Assembly (NCBI GenBank): GCA_018657495.1
Contig: JABHXA010000010.1
Location: 1 to 64,000 of the forward strand
Reading direction: 5' to 3'
Source: Fidelibacterota bacterium
GTDB lineage: Bacteria > Fidelibacterota > Marinisomatia > SCGC-AAA003-L08 > JACNLC01
Length of the DNA stretch: 64,000 nt
Below are positions 27,301 through 35,478 of the stretch, piece by piece (positions within the stretch are counted from its first letter, which is position 1; each line of letters opens with the position of its first letter). The notes beneath the pieces are model-generated. The model made no database searches. It saw only the letters and a list, made by a program, of their open reading frames with translations, and had not been told where the DNA came from. A program made the translations under genes and the position numbers.

Positions 27301-28652
27301 CAGTCCATGTCTTCATTGTTGCCATCACAAACGCCACATTCATCAACCATGGCATCACCATTACATTCGCCGAGACAATCTTCAACGGCATCACCAAAAC
27401 ATTCACCGGCACAATCCATATCTTCATTGTTTCCATCGCAAACACCACATTCATCAACTACAGCATCACCATTACAAACTCCGGCACAATCTTCAACTGC
27501 AGTTCCACCACATTCGCCAGCACAATCTTCCTCTAAAGGTCCGCCATCGTCACCTTCACACCAGCCATTACAGCCTTCAGCAGCAATACATGATCCATCA
27601 TCTTCCGTTGCATCAGGATCATAATTACATGCAGTATTATCGGTACAACCTGGGAAAGATTCACCTACAGAAGTTGTATTTTGATTTAAAGGAGAACCAA
27701 AATCCCATTCTGATCCATCATCAAGATATAAATATAAACTAACAGGGGTTTCTAAAGCGCTGGCCCAATTGGCAGGGTCATTATTATCATTGCCAGGATT
27801 ATTTAGTTCTACAGCATAACCTTTATTACCCGTACCAGTCGGCCAACCATTTAGAAGGTCATAGTTCACAATATCTTCCTGCTGACCATTTGGGTTTAGT
27901 AATTCGATATCATCAGCAGATGTACCGAGGGATAAATCTAAAAATGCACTATTTGGCCAATCTTCTCCGGCATAATATTCATTGCCATCAACATCAAAGA
28001 ATGGATCATCAACAGCCAGGAGGAAATATCCACCGACTGAAATTGTGCCGCCGCCAATTACTTCACCTGCAAGCGTCCAGCCAGCCAGATCAACATCCGC
28101 ATCACCAGCATTATATAATTCTACATAATCTGGCGTATCAGAAGCATCACTTCTAAAAAAGAATTCATTTATAACGATATCATATTCCACAGGAACGATG
28201 GTTGTGACTTCACTAATTGTGGTAAAAAAGCCATCAAAAATCCCGGAACCGTTTGAAATAACAAATGAGGTTTCCAGTTCTGCTCCATCTCTCCATACTT
28301 TAACAACAATTGAATTTCCAGAAATCCAACCTTTAATCTGTGTACCACCAAAAGCACAGTTATCTACTGATCCAATAGCAACAGCATTCATTTGTGTACC
28401 GGACCAAACACCGGCACCAACAAGAATTTCACCTACTGGGCTATCACAACCGCCTGATTGTGTTAATCCTGCAGCATCAAAAACTCCTACCTCATCTCCT
28501 ACTTCCAGACCGGTGATTCCATCCTGAAAAGTTACTAGAGATGAAAGACCTGTTTCCCAATCCACAACATAATGATCCTGTGAAAAAGACATTGTTGTTA
28601 AAATGATGAAAGAAAGAAAGGTCATCATAACTTGTTTTAATTTTGAAGTCAT
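24309..28652 (-). CDS. Giant secreted Cys/Asp-rich repeat protein with lamin-tail domain and Por-type C-terminal sorting domain
   Basis: 1447 residues; start fits a GAGGAGA ribosome site. A signal peptide (1-24) is followed by a beta domain, a lamin-tail-like domain (about 155-260, INEFFFRSDASDTPDYVEL), a CNYDPDATEDDGSC motif, then six 37-residue repeats plus a degenerate seventh (DCSGECFGDAVEDCLGECNG type). A second beta domain and CNYxxxATEDDGSC motif lead to four more repeats. Near the C-terminus a domain with LHDGANLIS and IGEGTIATPHPIFPGE occurs twice. The last ~80 residues, with NPFNP, VYDMLGRNV and SGMYLVKM, are a type IX-like sorting domain. The protein is probably displayed at or released from the surface; the acidic Cys repeats could bind calcium. 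Function unknown. Confidence 0.88.
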   Translation of the reverse strand: MTSKLKQVMMTFLSFIILTTMSFSQDHYVVDWETGLSSLVTFQDGITGLEVGDEVGVFDAAGLTQSGGCDSPVGEILVGAGVWSGTQMNAVAIGSVDNCAFGGTQIKGWISGNSIVVKVWRDGAELETSFVISNGSGIFDGFFTTISEVTTIVPVEYDIVINEFFFRSDASDTPDYVELYNAGDADVDLAGWTLAGEVIGGGTISVGGYFLLAVDDPFFDVDGNEYYAGEDWPNSAFLDLSLGTSADDIELLNPNGQQEDIVNYDLLNGWPTGTGNKGYAVELNNPGNDNNDPANWASALETPVSLYLYLDDGSEWDFGSPLNQNTTSVGESFPGCTDNTACNYDPDATEDDGSCIAAEGCNGWCEGDDGGPLEEDCAGECGGTAVEDCAGVCNGDAVVDECGVCDGNNEDMDCAGECFGDAVEDCLGECNGDAMVDECGVCDGNNEDMDCSGECFGDAVEDCLGECNGDAMVDECGVCDGNNEDMDCSGECFGDAIEDCAGVCNGDAVVDECGVCDGNNEDMDCAGECFGNAVEDCLGECNGDAMVDECGVCDGNNEDMDCSGECFGDAVEDCLGVCNGDAVVDECGVCDGGGIPDGDCDCDGNVEDCDGVCGGSAMMDNCGVCDDDPENDCDSSPWGFVDISSYEFSGSITASVNFDDMPVGSESDWVAAFVDDELRGAINGLYFSPSDTWEFLLTVYSNSSSGEVLRFEYYDAMIDSFFNLEETLDFTSNMLVGDPFNTFGLNYHDVVTGCMDMDACNYNSDATEDDGSCIEPAGCNGWCDGDEGGPLENDCAGECGGSAEEDCLGECNGDAMLDDCDVCNGNNEDMDCAGECFGDAIEDCLGECNGDAMLDDCDVCNGNNEDMDCAGECFGDAVEDCFGECGGDAILDDCDVCNGNNEDMDCAGECFGDAEEDCDGECGGDAYVDPCGNCDDDPSNDYECNNPFGTVNQSTSQAFYFFDLALLGDLELDMTDDWIGMFNNGVLVGAGPWAGNTFETMIVAMGDDGFAYSEGYLGNGDVPTFEVYDGSSDSFYDAEAFGVNPGLEFSNFAQIFIDELIADLTTEQCIELHDGANLISFWSFPVDASLANILGDCADQTIGVIGEGTIATPHPIFPGEWLGNLTDLSAEDGYWFLLEGDCTLCVSGWNNDIMYSLHDGANLISYPFEGSSPLLETVPGEVLDALLGIIGEGTIATPHPIFPGEFLGNLENLQGGDGYWFLLDGDADFAFNAPAMARYNFVENQMSNLAGYDYVQSSEQAFYFIKDINVEMNENDWVLAYNGDVLVGKAQWQGEYTSIPVMGDNGNDFANGYLTEGETPQFVLLRNDSNEMISLNGIVNGWQSNGIYHIGDMDVVANIPSTFVLNEVFPNPFNPAATISYSLPTDAQIQVVVYDMLGRNVAELVNETQTAGYHSIIWDASNESSGMYLVKMITENSVMTQKVMLLK
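25860..26275 (-). repeat. 111-bp tandem coding repeats, block 2 (about four units)
   Basis: Inside the giant gene, four 37-codon units encode the DCAGECFGDAxEDCLGECNGD-type Cys repeats. They are alike at the DNA level with a 111-bp period; the last unit (lowest coordinates) is degenerate. Copy-number change by recombination or slippage would keep the frame. Confidence 0.85.
26755..27540 (-). repeat. 111-bp tandem coding repeats, block 1 (six units plus a degenerate seventh)
   Basis: Same repeat family as block 2 but with ECGVCDGNNEDM endings instead of DCDVCNGNNEDM. Neighbouring units are nearly identical, which points to recent homogenisation within the block; the two blocks differ consistently, so they diverged before that. 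Confidence 0.85.
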
Positions 28653-29003
28653 TTACTTCTCCTCGTTTTTTTATTTGTTGATATCATACCTCTGCCTGAT
28701 TTGTTTTTGTTGGCAGAAAATTATTTTCCAACGGGTTGCGGTTAATTTTCCGTTGTAGTTTTATAAAAAATCAATCCAAGGCGTAACTGTAACCATTCGC
28801 AATTCATACAAAATGGTTATCGAATTGCACAAAATTTATTAATTCATTGAAATAGATGCAACAACAATTCAGCCAAAAGGCATCTTAAATCGGTTTTTGG
28901 GCCTATTTTTTAAAGAATTGTATGGATGAATTGCTGAATAAATTTATTAATAGAGAATCCCAATTGAATCAAAATGGATTTTGAAGCACAAATATTTTTA
29001 AAT
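28653..29003. other. Intergenic region with interleaved inverted repeats
   Basis: No gene seen in 351 bases. It should hold the promoter of the giant gene. At 28790-28828 two inverted repeats are interleaved: TAACCATT (28790-28797) pairs with AATGGTTA (28812-28819), and GCAATTC (28799-28805) pairs with GAATTGC (28822-28828). This is a pseudoknot-like order, or overlapping protein sites, about 140-175 bases upstream of the giant gene. Confidence 0.5.
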
Positions 29004-29168
29004 TTACTTTTCTATTTTTAGGTTCTTATGTGAAACTGGGCATTTATCACATTTGGGGTTTTCTTCGGGTTCAATAAATTGTTTTAAAAACTTTCGAGCC
29101 ACAAATACTACCGCCAAAGCACCGATCAATATTACTGAAAGATCCTGGATATTTAATTCTGTGTTCAT
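29004..29168 (-). CDS. FeoB-associated Cys-rich membrane protein (small)
   Basis: 54 residues from the ATG at 29166-29168, which starts one base after the feoB stop. Residues 10-30 are a single membrane helix (VILIGALAVVFVARKF), followed by a basic stretch and ENPKCDKCPVSHK (37-48), a Cys-x-x-Cys tail. This is the layout of FeoB-associated Cys-rich proteins, small partners of the ferrous-iron channel in many bacteria. It is easily missed because it is so short. Position at the end of fur-feoA-feoB supports the call. Confidence 0.85.
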   Translation of the reverse strand: MNTELNIQDLSVILIGALAVVFVARKFLKQFIEPEENPKCDKCPVSHKNLKIEK

Positions 29169-29169
29169 A

Positions 29170-31341
29170 TCAGTAACCTAATAATCTACCACCCTGATAA
29201 ACTATTGAGGAGGCTGAAAAAGCAAGGATTGTCATATATGCCATCATAAACATTGGCCATTTCCAGGAATTGGTTTCAGTTCTAACTATAGCAAATGTTG
29301 CCAGACATTGGGCGGCGTAGACATAAAATACCATGAGGGACAAAGCAATCAAAGCACTATAGCGCGGGTCTCCCGTTATTGGATCCACATCCGATTTCAT
29401 CGAGTCTCTCAGCATTACAATATTTTCTTCATCTTCAATATTATACAATGTTGCCAGTGTACTTACCATCACTTCCCTGGCGGCAAATGAGGTTATTAAA
29501 CCAATTCCAATTTTCCAGTCAAAACCAAGTGGTTCTATGACTGGTTCAATCATCTTGCCCATCCTGCCAGCATAACTGTACTCAACTTTCGAGATTCCTG
29601 TATGCCCCTCAGGAATTTGGGGATAAGATGCTATAAACCAAAGCACGATGGAAATTGCCAGTATTATTTGCCCGGCATTTTTTACAAATAGCTTCCCCCG
29701 TGAATAAACTTGATGAAATACAGATCCCATAATTGGTATCCGGTATGGCGGCAGTTCCATCACAAAAGATGATTTGCTTTCAACCTTGATGAATTTGCTG
29801 AATATCCATGAAAGTAAAAAAGCAGTCACAGTGCCGAGAAAGTACATGATAACCATGACGAATCCCTGCATAGATATTAAACCAAATATTTTGGTCGCTG
29901 GAATAAAGCTGCCAATAAGTAATGAATAAACGGGTAATCGGGCAGAACAACTCATCAATGGTAATACCAGAATCGTAATTAATCGATCTTTCCAACTATC
30001 AATTGTCCGTGTTGCCATAATACCGGGAATAGCGCAGGCATAACCGCTCATTAACGGTAATACTGATTTACCGTGCAATCCAACTTTTGTCATTATCCGG
30101 TCCATCATAAATGCAACCCTTGCCATGTACCCGGAATCTTCTAAAATCGTTAGGAAGAAAACCAATATTAGTATCTGTGGTAAAAACACCAGTATTGCCC
30201 CCACACCACCAATAATTCCATCTACGAACAAATCTCTAAGGGACCCGGGATTCATTTTGCTCAAAACCCATTCGCCAAAGTGAGCAATTTCTAGACTAAT
30301 CCAATCCATGGGAATGGTGGCCCAGGTAAAAACAGAATTAAATATAAAATAGAGAATTAGTACAAAAATAGTGGGGCCAATGTACCGATGGGTAAGAACT
30401 TTATCTACTCTTTCACTTTTTGTAGTTTCCTTAACAAAGCGGTTGGTATCAAAACTTATATCATTTAGTGTATCATCAATGCGTTGATAACGGATGGTTC
30501 CTTCCAATACCCTGTGTGGATGACCAAGGCTTTCAAGTTCTTCAATTGCTTGATCACGTAAATTGAGAATATTTTGTAACAGAGTCTCAGTTACCCTGCT
30601 GTCAATTTCTTTGAGATGAGCATACAAGTCAAATGCTGAGTTTCGAGTGATTATTCTCAAGGCCTGGGCAGCGGCAAGCATAGAAGAATATTGAAACTCT
30701 TTCTCCAGGAGTAAAATCAGTGGTTGAAGTGTTTTGCGGATGTCTTCAGGTATTTTAATGGCGCAATCAGCTTCAGGCGAAAAATCTGACATTGCAGAGA
30801 CACTATCAATTGCTGCTCTGAGTTCTTTAAATCCCCACTTCTTTTTGGCAGATAAAGAAATTATCTCAGCAACACCTAATTCCTTTTTCAGTTTGTCAAT
30901 GTCAATATTTGTACCTTTAGATTGTACCCGATCCATCATATTCATGGCGAGTACCACTGGAATCCCTAAATCTGTTAATTGGGTGGTAAGATACAGGTTG
31001 CGACTGAGATTTGAGGCATCAACAACTGAAATGATGACATCAGGTGGGGAATTACCGTGTATCCATTGGAGGATCTCTTCAGCAACAATTCTCTCATCAA
31101 GTGATTCCGGAGTTATGCTGTAAGTACCGGGATAGTCTGTTACAATACCCTTTGAGTGCTGATTAATTTTGAAAAGACCGGATTTTTGCTCTACTGTCAC
31201 ACCTGGATAATTGGATACCTTATGCCGTAATTTTGTGAGTTGGTTAAAGATAGCCGTCTTACCGGAATTTGGATTTCCGAGAAGAGCAACAGTTATCCCC
31301 GTCTTTAACTGTTGGTGACGATGTTTATGATCACGACTCAT
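29170..31341 (-). CDS. feoB: Ferrous iron transport protein B
   Basis: 723 residues, normal FeoB length. The N-terminal G domain has G1 GNPNSGKTAIFNQLT (22-36), switch/G3 DYPGTYS and G4 NMMD (N-x-x-D), so GTP binding looks intact. A helical GDI-like region follows (about 190-300), then the membrane part with two Gate repeats; LPLMSGYACAIPGIMATRT and LPLMSCSARLPVY carry the Cys residues usual in these gates. FeoB imports Fe(II) across the inner membrane. Its start overlaps the feoA stop by 11 bases, so they are translated together. Expression is expected to be iron-controlled through the Fur site at 32012. Confidence 0.96.
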   Translation of the reverse strand: MSRDHKHRHQQLKTGITVALLGNPNSGKTAIFNQLTKLRHKVSNYPGVTVEQKSGLFKINQHSKGIVTDYPGTYSITPESLDERIVAEEILQWIHGNSPPDVIISVVDASNLSRNLYLTTQLTDLGIPVVLAMNMMDRVQSKGTNIDIDKLKKELGVAEIISLSAKKKWGFKELRAAIDSVSAMSDFSPEADCAIKIPEDIRKTLQPLILLLEKEFQYSSMLAAAQALRIITRNSAFDLYAHLKEIDSRVTETLLQNILNLRDQAIEELESLGHPHRVLEGTIRYQRIDDTLNDISFDTNRFVKETTKSERVDKVLTHRYIGPTIFVLILYFIFNSVFTWATIPMDWISLEIAHFGEWVLSKMNPGSLRDLFVDGIIGGVGAILVFLPQILILVFFLTILEDSGYMARVAFMMDRIMTKVGLHGKSVLPLMSGYACAIPGIMATRTIDSWKDRLITILVLPLMSCSARLPVYSLLIGSFIPATKIFGLISMQGFVMVIMYFLGTVTAFLLSWIFSKFIKVESKSSFVMELPPYRIPIMGSVFHQVYSRGKLFVKNAGQIILAISIVLWFIASYPQIPEGHTGISKVEYSYAGRMGKMIEPVIEPLGFDWKIGIGLITSFAAREVMVSTLATLYNIEDEENIVMLRDSMKSDVDPITGDPRYSALIALSLMVFYVYAAQCLATFAIVRTETNSWKWPMFMMAYMTILAFSASSIVYQGGRLLGY

Positions 31342-31564
31342 GTAGTGAAACTCTTATATCCTTGGCATCACATTTCCGAATAGAGACGTAATATTCTCTA
31401 ATTTTAAGCTGTAAAGGGCCGCCAAATAATGATTTTTTAACCAGCCGGATCAATACACCGGGATTGATTCCCATTTCTACTAATCGTGACTGCAGTTCGG
31501 CATTTCCATTAAATCCAATGATTATAGCCAACTCGCCAATGTTTAATTCATCGATCGTTTTCAA
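31331..31564 (-). CDS. feoA: Ferrous iron transport protein A
   Basis: 77 residues. The SH3-like FeoA fold is visible in LNIGELAIIIGFNGNAELQSRL, VEMGINPGVLIRLVKKSLFGGPL and REYYVSIRKCDAKDIRV. FeoA is a small cytoplasmic protein thought to act on the FeoB G domain. The start is TTG, overlapping the fur stop as TTGA; the alternative would remove the conserved first strand. Encoded between fur and feoB. Confidence 0.93.
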   Translation of the reverse strand: MKTIDELNIGELAIIIGFNGNAELQSRLVEMGINPGVLIRLVKKSLFGGPLQLKIREYYVSIRKCDAKDIRVSLHES

Positions 31565-31998
31565 TTATTTCTACAATCGGCACAAATAACAAAAAGCTGA
31601 TGTTCATGACCAACAATTTGGGCATCCATATCATTACAAATATCAATTTGAATTTTTTCAATTTCGTCATTGCAAAATTCGGTAATTGTTCCACATTTGT
31701 TACAGATAATATGATCATGATGATGGGTGTCGATACGATTTTCGAAGCGGGATCGACCTTCGCCAGTATTTAGTTTTTTGGCAAATCCATATTTAACCAG
31801 TAAATCAAGAGTTCGGTAGATTGTAGCCCTAGAGACTTTCATATCATTTGCTCTGAGATCATCGAAAATCTCATCACATTCCCTATGTCCGGGATGATCC
31901 ATTAGATCATCTAAAACGGCAACTCTTTGCGGTGTAACTTTCAGCTGTTCATTTCGAATAGCTTTTTTGAATTTGTTGATAATTTGTTTTCGTGTCAT
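31561..31998 (-). CDS. Fur-family metalloregulator
   Basis: 145 residues from the ATG at 31998. A longer reading from a TTG at 32028 would add ten residues but would be encoded by the Fur-like operator itself, so the ATG is preferred. The winged helix covers about residues 10-85 (VTPQRVAVLDDLMDHPGHRECDEIF, VSRATIYRTLDLL). The metal-binding part has HHHDHIICNKCG and, near the end, HEHQLFVICADC, giving two CxxC pairs for structural zinc and the His-rich regulatory site. Position upstream of feoAB suggests an iron-responsive repressor controlling itself and feo; Zur or PerR function cannot be excluded from sequence alone. Confidence 0.9.
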   Translation of the reverse strand: MTRKQIINKFKKAIRNEQLKVTPQRVAVLDDLMDHPGHRECDEIFDDLRANDMKVSRATIYRTLDLLVKYGFAKKLNTGEGRSRFENRIDTHHHDHIICNKCGTITEFCNDEIEKIQIDICNDMDAQIVGHEHQLFVICADCRNN

Positions 31999-32011
31999 AA
32001 TAATTACTTTA

Positions 32012-32028
32012 TTGAGAATGATTCTCAA
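32012..32028. promoter_or_regulatory. Fur box upstream of fur-feoAB
   Basis: TTGAGAATGATTCTCAA is a perfect 8-1-8 palindrome and matches the 7-1-7 Fur consensus TGATAATNATTATCA at 13 of 15 positions. It ends 13 bases before the fur ATG. A looser inverted repeat, TTCTCA(8)TGAGAA, lies at 32077-32096 and might be a second, weaker site. Autoregulation and iron control of feoAB follow by inference. Confidence 0.85.
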
Positions 32029-32115
32029 GTAACTTAAAGAGATAATAGCGGAATTTAAAAGAAGAAATTATGGATATTCTCAACAAATTCTGAGAAGAGA
32101 AATTATTGTTGTCAA

Positions 32116-34323
32116 TCAGCTACTTAATAATTTGAGTCCAGCATATTTAGCAATGAGTTTTTTTCGAATGTCACCGGAAAATAACACAGTAATTTTTGCC
32201 TTTTCACCCATGCCTTCAATTGACAGTACTTTACCACGGCCCCACATTTTATGATCAACAATTTGATTTACTTTGAAATCACCTTCACCTTCAATCTGCT
32301 TATCACCAGCCAACTTATTTTTTTGGCCGCGATAACTATTTGCCTGCCAAAACTCCAGATCCGGGTAATTGCCAGTGGATATTTTCTTATTAGCCGGCAG
32401 TTTTATTTCATCCAGAATTTCTGATGGGATATGATCTATAAACTCTGATCTCATCATATACGATGGCGCATCCCCTCCATATCTTCTTCTAAACTGGGCA
32501 TGGGTAAGATATACCTTTTCTTTCGCCCTTGTCATAGCCACATAAAAGAGACGTCTTTCCTCATCCAAATCCTGTTCATCATTTACCCTAAGCGGAAATA
32601 ATCTTTCTTCCAATCCCGTTATAAAAACAACAGGAAACTCTAATCCTTTGGCACTGTGCACTGTCATCAGTGTAATTGAATCCTTGGCATCATTCCATCG
32701 GTCCAGATCGGTTTGGAGTGAAACATTTTCCAGATAATCTGATAATTTTGCCTCTGGATTTTCATCGCAAAATAATTCAATGCCCCTTATCAATTCCTCA
32801 ACATTATTCCAGCGATCCGCTTCATCCTCAGAATTCTGGTTCAAATAATGTGCTTCAAGAGATATCTCTTTAATGAGCGATCGACATATCTCTACTGCCG
32901 GTTTACTATCTGACTGAGATTTTAAATCATCTATTAGTACTTTGAATTTTTTCATCACCTCTTTCTGAGCCGGCCGAATTTCAAGTGTCTCTGTAGTTTC
33001 CATTGCTTCCAAAAGAGACTGGTTTAACTGACCGGCGCGGATTGATAACTTTCTGATTGTTGTCATACCCAACCCACGGGTTGGAAAATTCACCACCCTT
33101 TCAAAACTTATATTATCTTTAACATTGGCGATAAGTCTTAAATATGCCAGGACGTCTTTGATCTCTTTTCTTTCGAAAAATTTTAGTCCACCAACGATTG
33201 AATATGGAATGGTACCATGGATTAACTTTTCTTCAATCGCCCTGGATTGGGCATTTGTTCGATATAATATTGCAAAGTCCCCAAATTTTTTATTATCAGA
33301 TTTGTAACTGCGTTGAATTCTTGAAACAATAAATTTTGCTTCACCGCGTTCATCTTCTGACTGCTTCAACGTAATCAGACTACCATCATTATTATCTGTC
33401 CACAATTCTTTTGGGGATCTTTTCGTATTATGTTTTACTACTGAATGGGCAGCTTTTAAAATATGTTTAGTTGATCGATAGTTCTGTTCAAGTTTGATTA
33501 TATTTGCATCAGGAAATGTCTTCTCAAATTCCAAGATATTAGTGATATCCGCACCACGCCAGCCGTATATGCTTTGATCATCATCTCCCACCACCGTGAT
33601 GCGTTGGTGATCCCCAGCCAGATATTTTACAAATTCAAATTGCGGTTTATTCGTATCCTGATATTCATCCACCAAAATATATTGATAGCGTTGCCGGTAG
33701 AATTCTAATCTTTCTGGAAAGTCTCTAAATAAATACAATGGCTGTAGCAATAACTCATCAAAATCCATGGCATTATTATTTATTAATCTTTCCTGGTATT
33801 TTTCGTAAATATCAGCCATTTTTGTTTCATAAGGATTTTTTGATTTTTCCCGAAGTTCATCCGGTGATACAAAATTATTTTTATTACTGCTTATAATGGA
33901 TAATATATTGCGAGCATTATACATACTGGCATTTAGATCCATTTCTTTGACAATATCTTTTATCAACTTTTTCCCATCTTCAGTATCGTAGATGGTAAAG
34001 CTCCTTTCATAACCGAGATATTGTGCTTCAAATCTTAGAATTCTCGCTGCAATTGAATGAAAAGTGCCAATACTCAAAGAACTATCATTCATTTCAGGCA
34101 ACATGGACTTGACTCTAGTCTTCATTTCTGTGGCGGCTTTGTTCGTAAAAGTAACAGAAAGAATCTTATGTGCTGGATAAATATTTGATTCGATGAGGTG
34201 GACAATTTTTTGAGTTAAGACTCTTGTTTTTCCGCTACCTGCTCCAGCAAATATTAATACGGGGGATTCAATTTCAAGGACTGCTTCTCTTTGTTGTTTG
34301 TTTAGATTATTTTGATTATTCAA
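32116..34323 (-). CDS. ATP-dependent DNA helicase UvrD/PcrA
   Basis: 735 residues, typical of superfamily 1A UvrD/PcrA. Motif I is AGAGSGKT (26-33); LVDEYQDTNKPQ is motif II; GDDDQSIYGWRGA is motif III; LEQNYRST, VHSAKGLEFPVVFITGLEE and YVAMTRAKEKV are motifs IV-VI. The last ~60 residues (VDHKMWGRGKVLSIEG...) are the Tudor-like C-terminal domain that binds RNA polymerase in PcrA/UvrD. The start is TTG, overlapping the mltG stop as TTGA. Role: mismatch and excision repair, removal of stalled polymerase or recombinase. Confidence 0.93.
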   Translation of the reverse strand: MNNQNNLNKQQREAVLEIESPVLIFAGAGSGKTRVLTQKIVHLIESNIYPAHKILSVTFTNKAATEMKTRVKSMLPEMNDSSLSIGTFHSIAARILRFEAQYLGYERSFTIYDTEDGKKLIKDIVKEMDLNASMYNARNILSIISSNKNNFVSPDELREKSKNPYETKMADIYEKYQERLINNNAMDFDELLLQPLYLFRDFPERLEFYRQRYQYILVDEYQDTNKPQFEFVKYLAGDHQRITVVGDDDQSIYGWRGADITNILEFEKTFPDANIIKLEQNYRSTKHILKAAHSVVKHNTKRSPKELWTDNNDGSLITLKQSEDERGEAKFIVSRIQRSYKSDNKKFGDFAILYRTNAQSRAIEEKLIHGTIPYSIVGGLKFFERKEIKDVLAYLRLIANVKDNISFERVVNFPTRGLGMTTIRKLSIRAGQLNQSLLEAMETTETLEIRPAQKEVMKKFKVLIDDLKSQSDSKPAVEICRSLIKEISLEAHYLNQNSEDEADRWNNVEELIRGIELFCDENPEAKLSDYLENVSLQTDLDRWNDAKDSITLMTVHSAKGLEFPVVFITGLEERLFPLRVNDEQDLDEERRLFYVAMTRAKEKVYLTHAQFRRRYGGDAPSYMMRSEFIDHIPSEILDEIKLPANKKISTGNYPDLEFWQANSYRGQKNKLAGDKQIEGEGDFKVNQIVDHKMWGRGKVLSIEGMGEKAKITVLFSGDIRKKLIAKYAGLKLLSS

Positions 34324-35348
34324 TTTTGGTTATTTCTCTTTTTCCTTTTTATTCTATATTTTGCTTTATTATGCTCTTCCACATTTCGCGAAAATATATG
34401 GCGACCATCTCCATTGGCAACAAAATATAAATATTCTGTTGAGTCAGGATACGCTGCCGCCTTTAGAGCATCTATTCCAGGATTATTGATGGCTCCCGGA
34501 GGAAGTCCCTTATACATATATGTATTGTAAGGTGAATCGATAGTAAGATCTTTATTATACAACTTTTCCTTCCGGCTGGGAAGAATATACTGGATGGTCG
34601 GATCTGCCTGGAGCATCATTTCCTCATTTAATCGATTATGATACACAGAAGAAATCATTTCCATTTCATCTATCAGCATTGCTTCACCCTGTATAATTGA
34701 TGCCAGAATTACTATGTCACTTTGAACCATATTGACTGATTGAGTTGTATTATCAAGAACCTTTTTCATTTTTTGATGAAAGTTGGCCACCATGATTTTT
34801 ATTAAGTCTGCTTCCATATAAGATGTGAGAAACTGATAGGTATCAGGAAATAGATAGCCCTCAAGAGTGGGTGAATTTATATTTAATGATTTAATAAAAT
34901 CTTTGTCCCGGCAGAGATACATAAACCTTTCTTCATCGATATCAAGAATGGATGTAAAAACCTGGGCAATTTGCTGGATAGTATAACCCTCATAAATTAC
35001 CGTTTTGACAATTTCACCTGTTGATGATGTAAGGAGTTTAATGAGTTCATCCATTCTGCTGACATTTTCCAGAGAAAACCGACCGGCTTTTAATTTGTTT
35101 TCGTTCAAAGTGAGTTTCATAGCAAGAGAGAATAGTGAAAAATGCGAGAGACAATTTTGATCATATAATAAGCGTCCGACATAATTAACCGATGCTCCTT
35201 TAGGAATCGTTAAATATCCGCTAAGATGATTACATTTGACATCCATTGATAATACCATTAATTTTAAAGAATAGACGGTAATTACTATGATTGCAAAACT
35301 CGTTGCAATTATTCCTGTTATTTGATATTTAGTTGATTTTATGAACAT
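34320..35348 (-). CDS. mltG: Endolytic murein transglycosylase MltG
   Basis: 342 residues. An N-terminal membrane helix (about 8-34) anchors the protein; LysM-like and catalytic YceG domains follow. The catalytic Glu is E222 in ASIIQGEA, where most homologues read ASIVEKE; DSPYNTYMYKGLPPGAINNPG (about 269-289) and YLYFVANGDGRHIFS are the family's other blocks. MltG cuts nascent glycan strands at the outer face of the inner membrane and sets strand length. Four-base overlap with the helicase gene. Confidence 0.93.
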   Translation of the reverse strand: MFIKSTKYQITGIIATSFAIIVITVYSLKLMVLSMDVKCNHLSGYLTIPKGASVNYVGRLLYDQNCLSHFSLFSLAMKLTLNENKLKAGRFSLENVSRMDELIKLLTSSTGEIVKTVIYEGYTIQQIAQVFTSILDIDEERFMYLCRDKDFIKSLNINSPTLEGYLFPDTYQFLTSYMEADLIKIMVANFHQKMKKVLDNTTQSVNMVQSDIVILASIIQGEAMLIDEMEMISSVYHNRLNEEMMLQADPTIQYILPSRKEKLYNKDLTIDSPYNTYMYKGLPPGAINNPGIDALKAAAYPDSTEYLYFVANGDGRHIFSRNVEEHNKAKYRIKRKKRNNQN

Positions 35349-35478
35349 CAGAATTTTTAATTTATAATGATATCGGCATCTCTCCCAATGGATGATCTTG
35401 AATAACTAAAAAAATATTTTACTTTATGTCATCTATTGCTTGTTTTGGTTTTCTCAGTACTTTTAAATTTCGTGCTCT

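Noticed and set aside
26695-27742. Two long open frames (309 and 333 codons) on the plus strand
   Set aside because: They are antisense shadows of the Cys-repeat blocks; their low-complexity Ser/Pro/His/Gln proteins follow from the 111-bp repeat and have no ribosome sites or homology.
24309-28652. CRISPR-like array (regular repeats in 25.8-27.5 kb)
   Set aside because: Repeats are 111 bp without unique spacers and keep an open reading frame; they are coding repeats.
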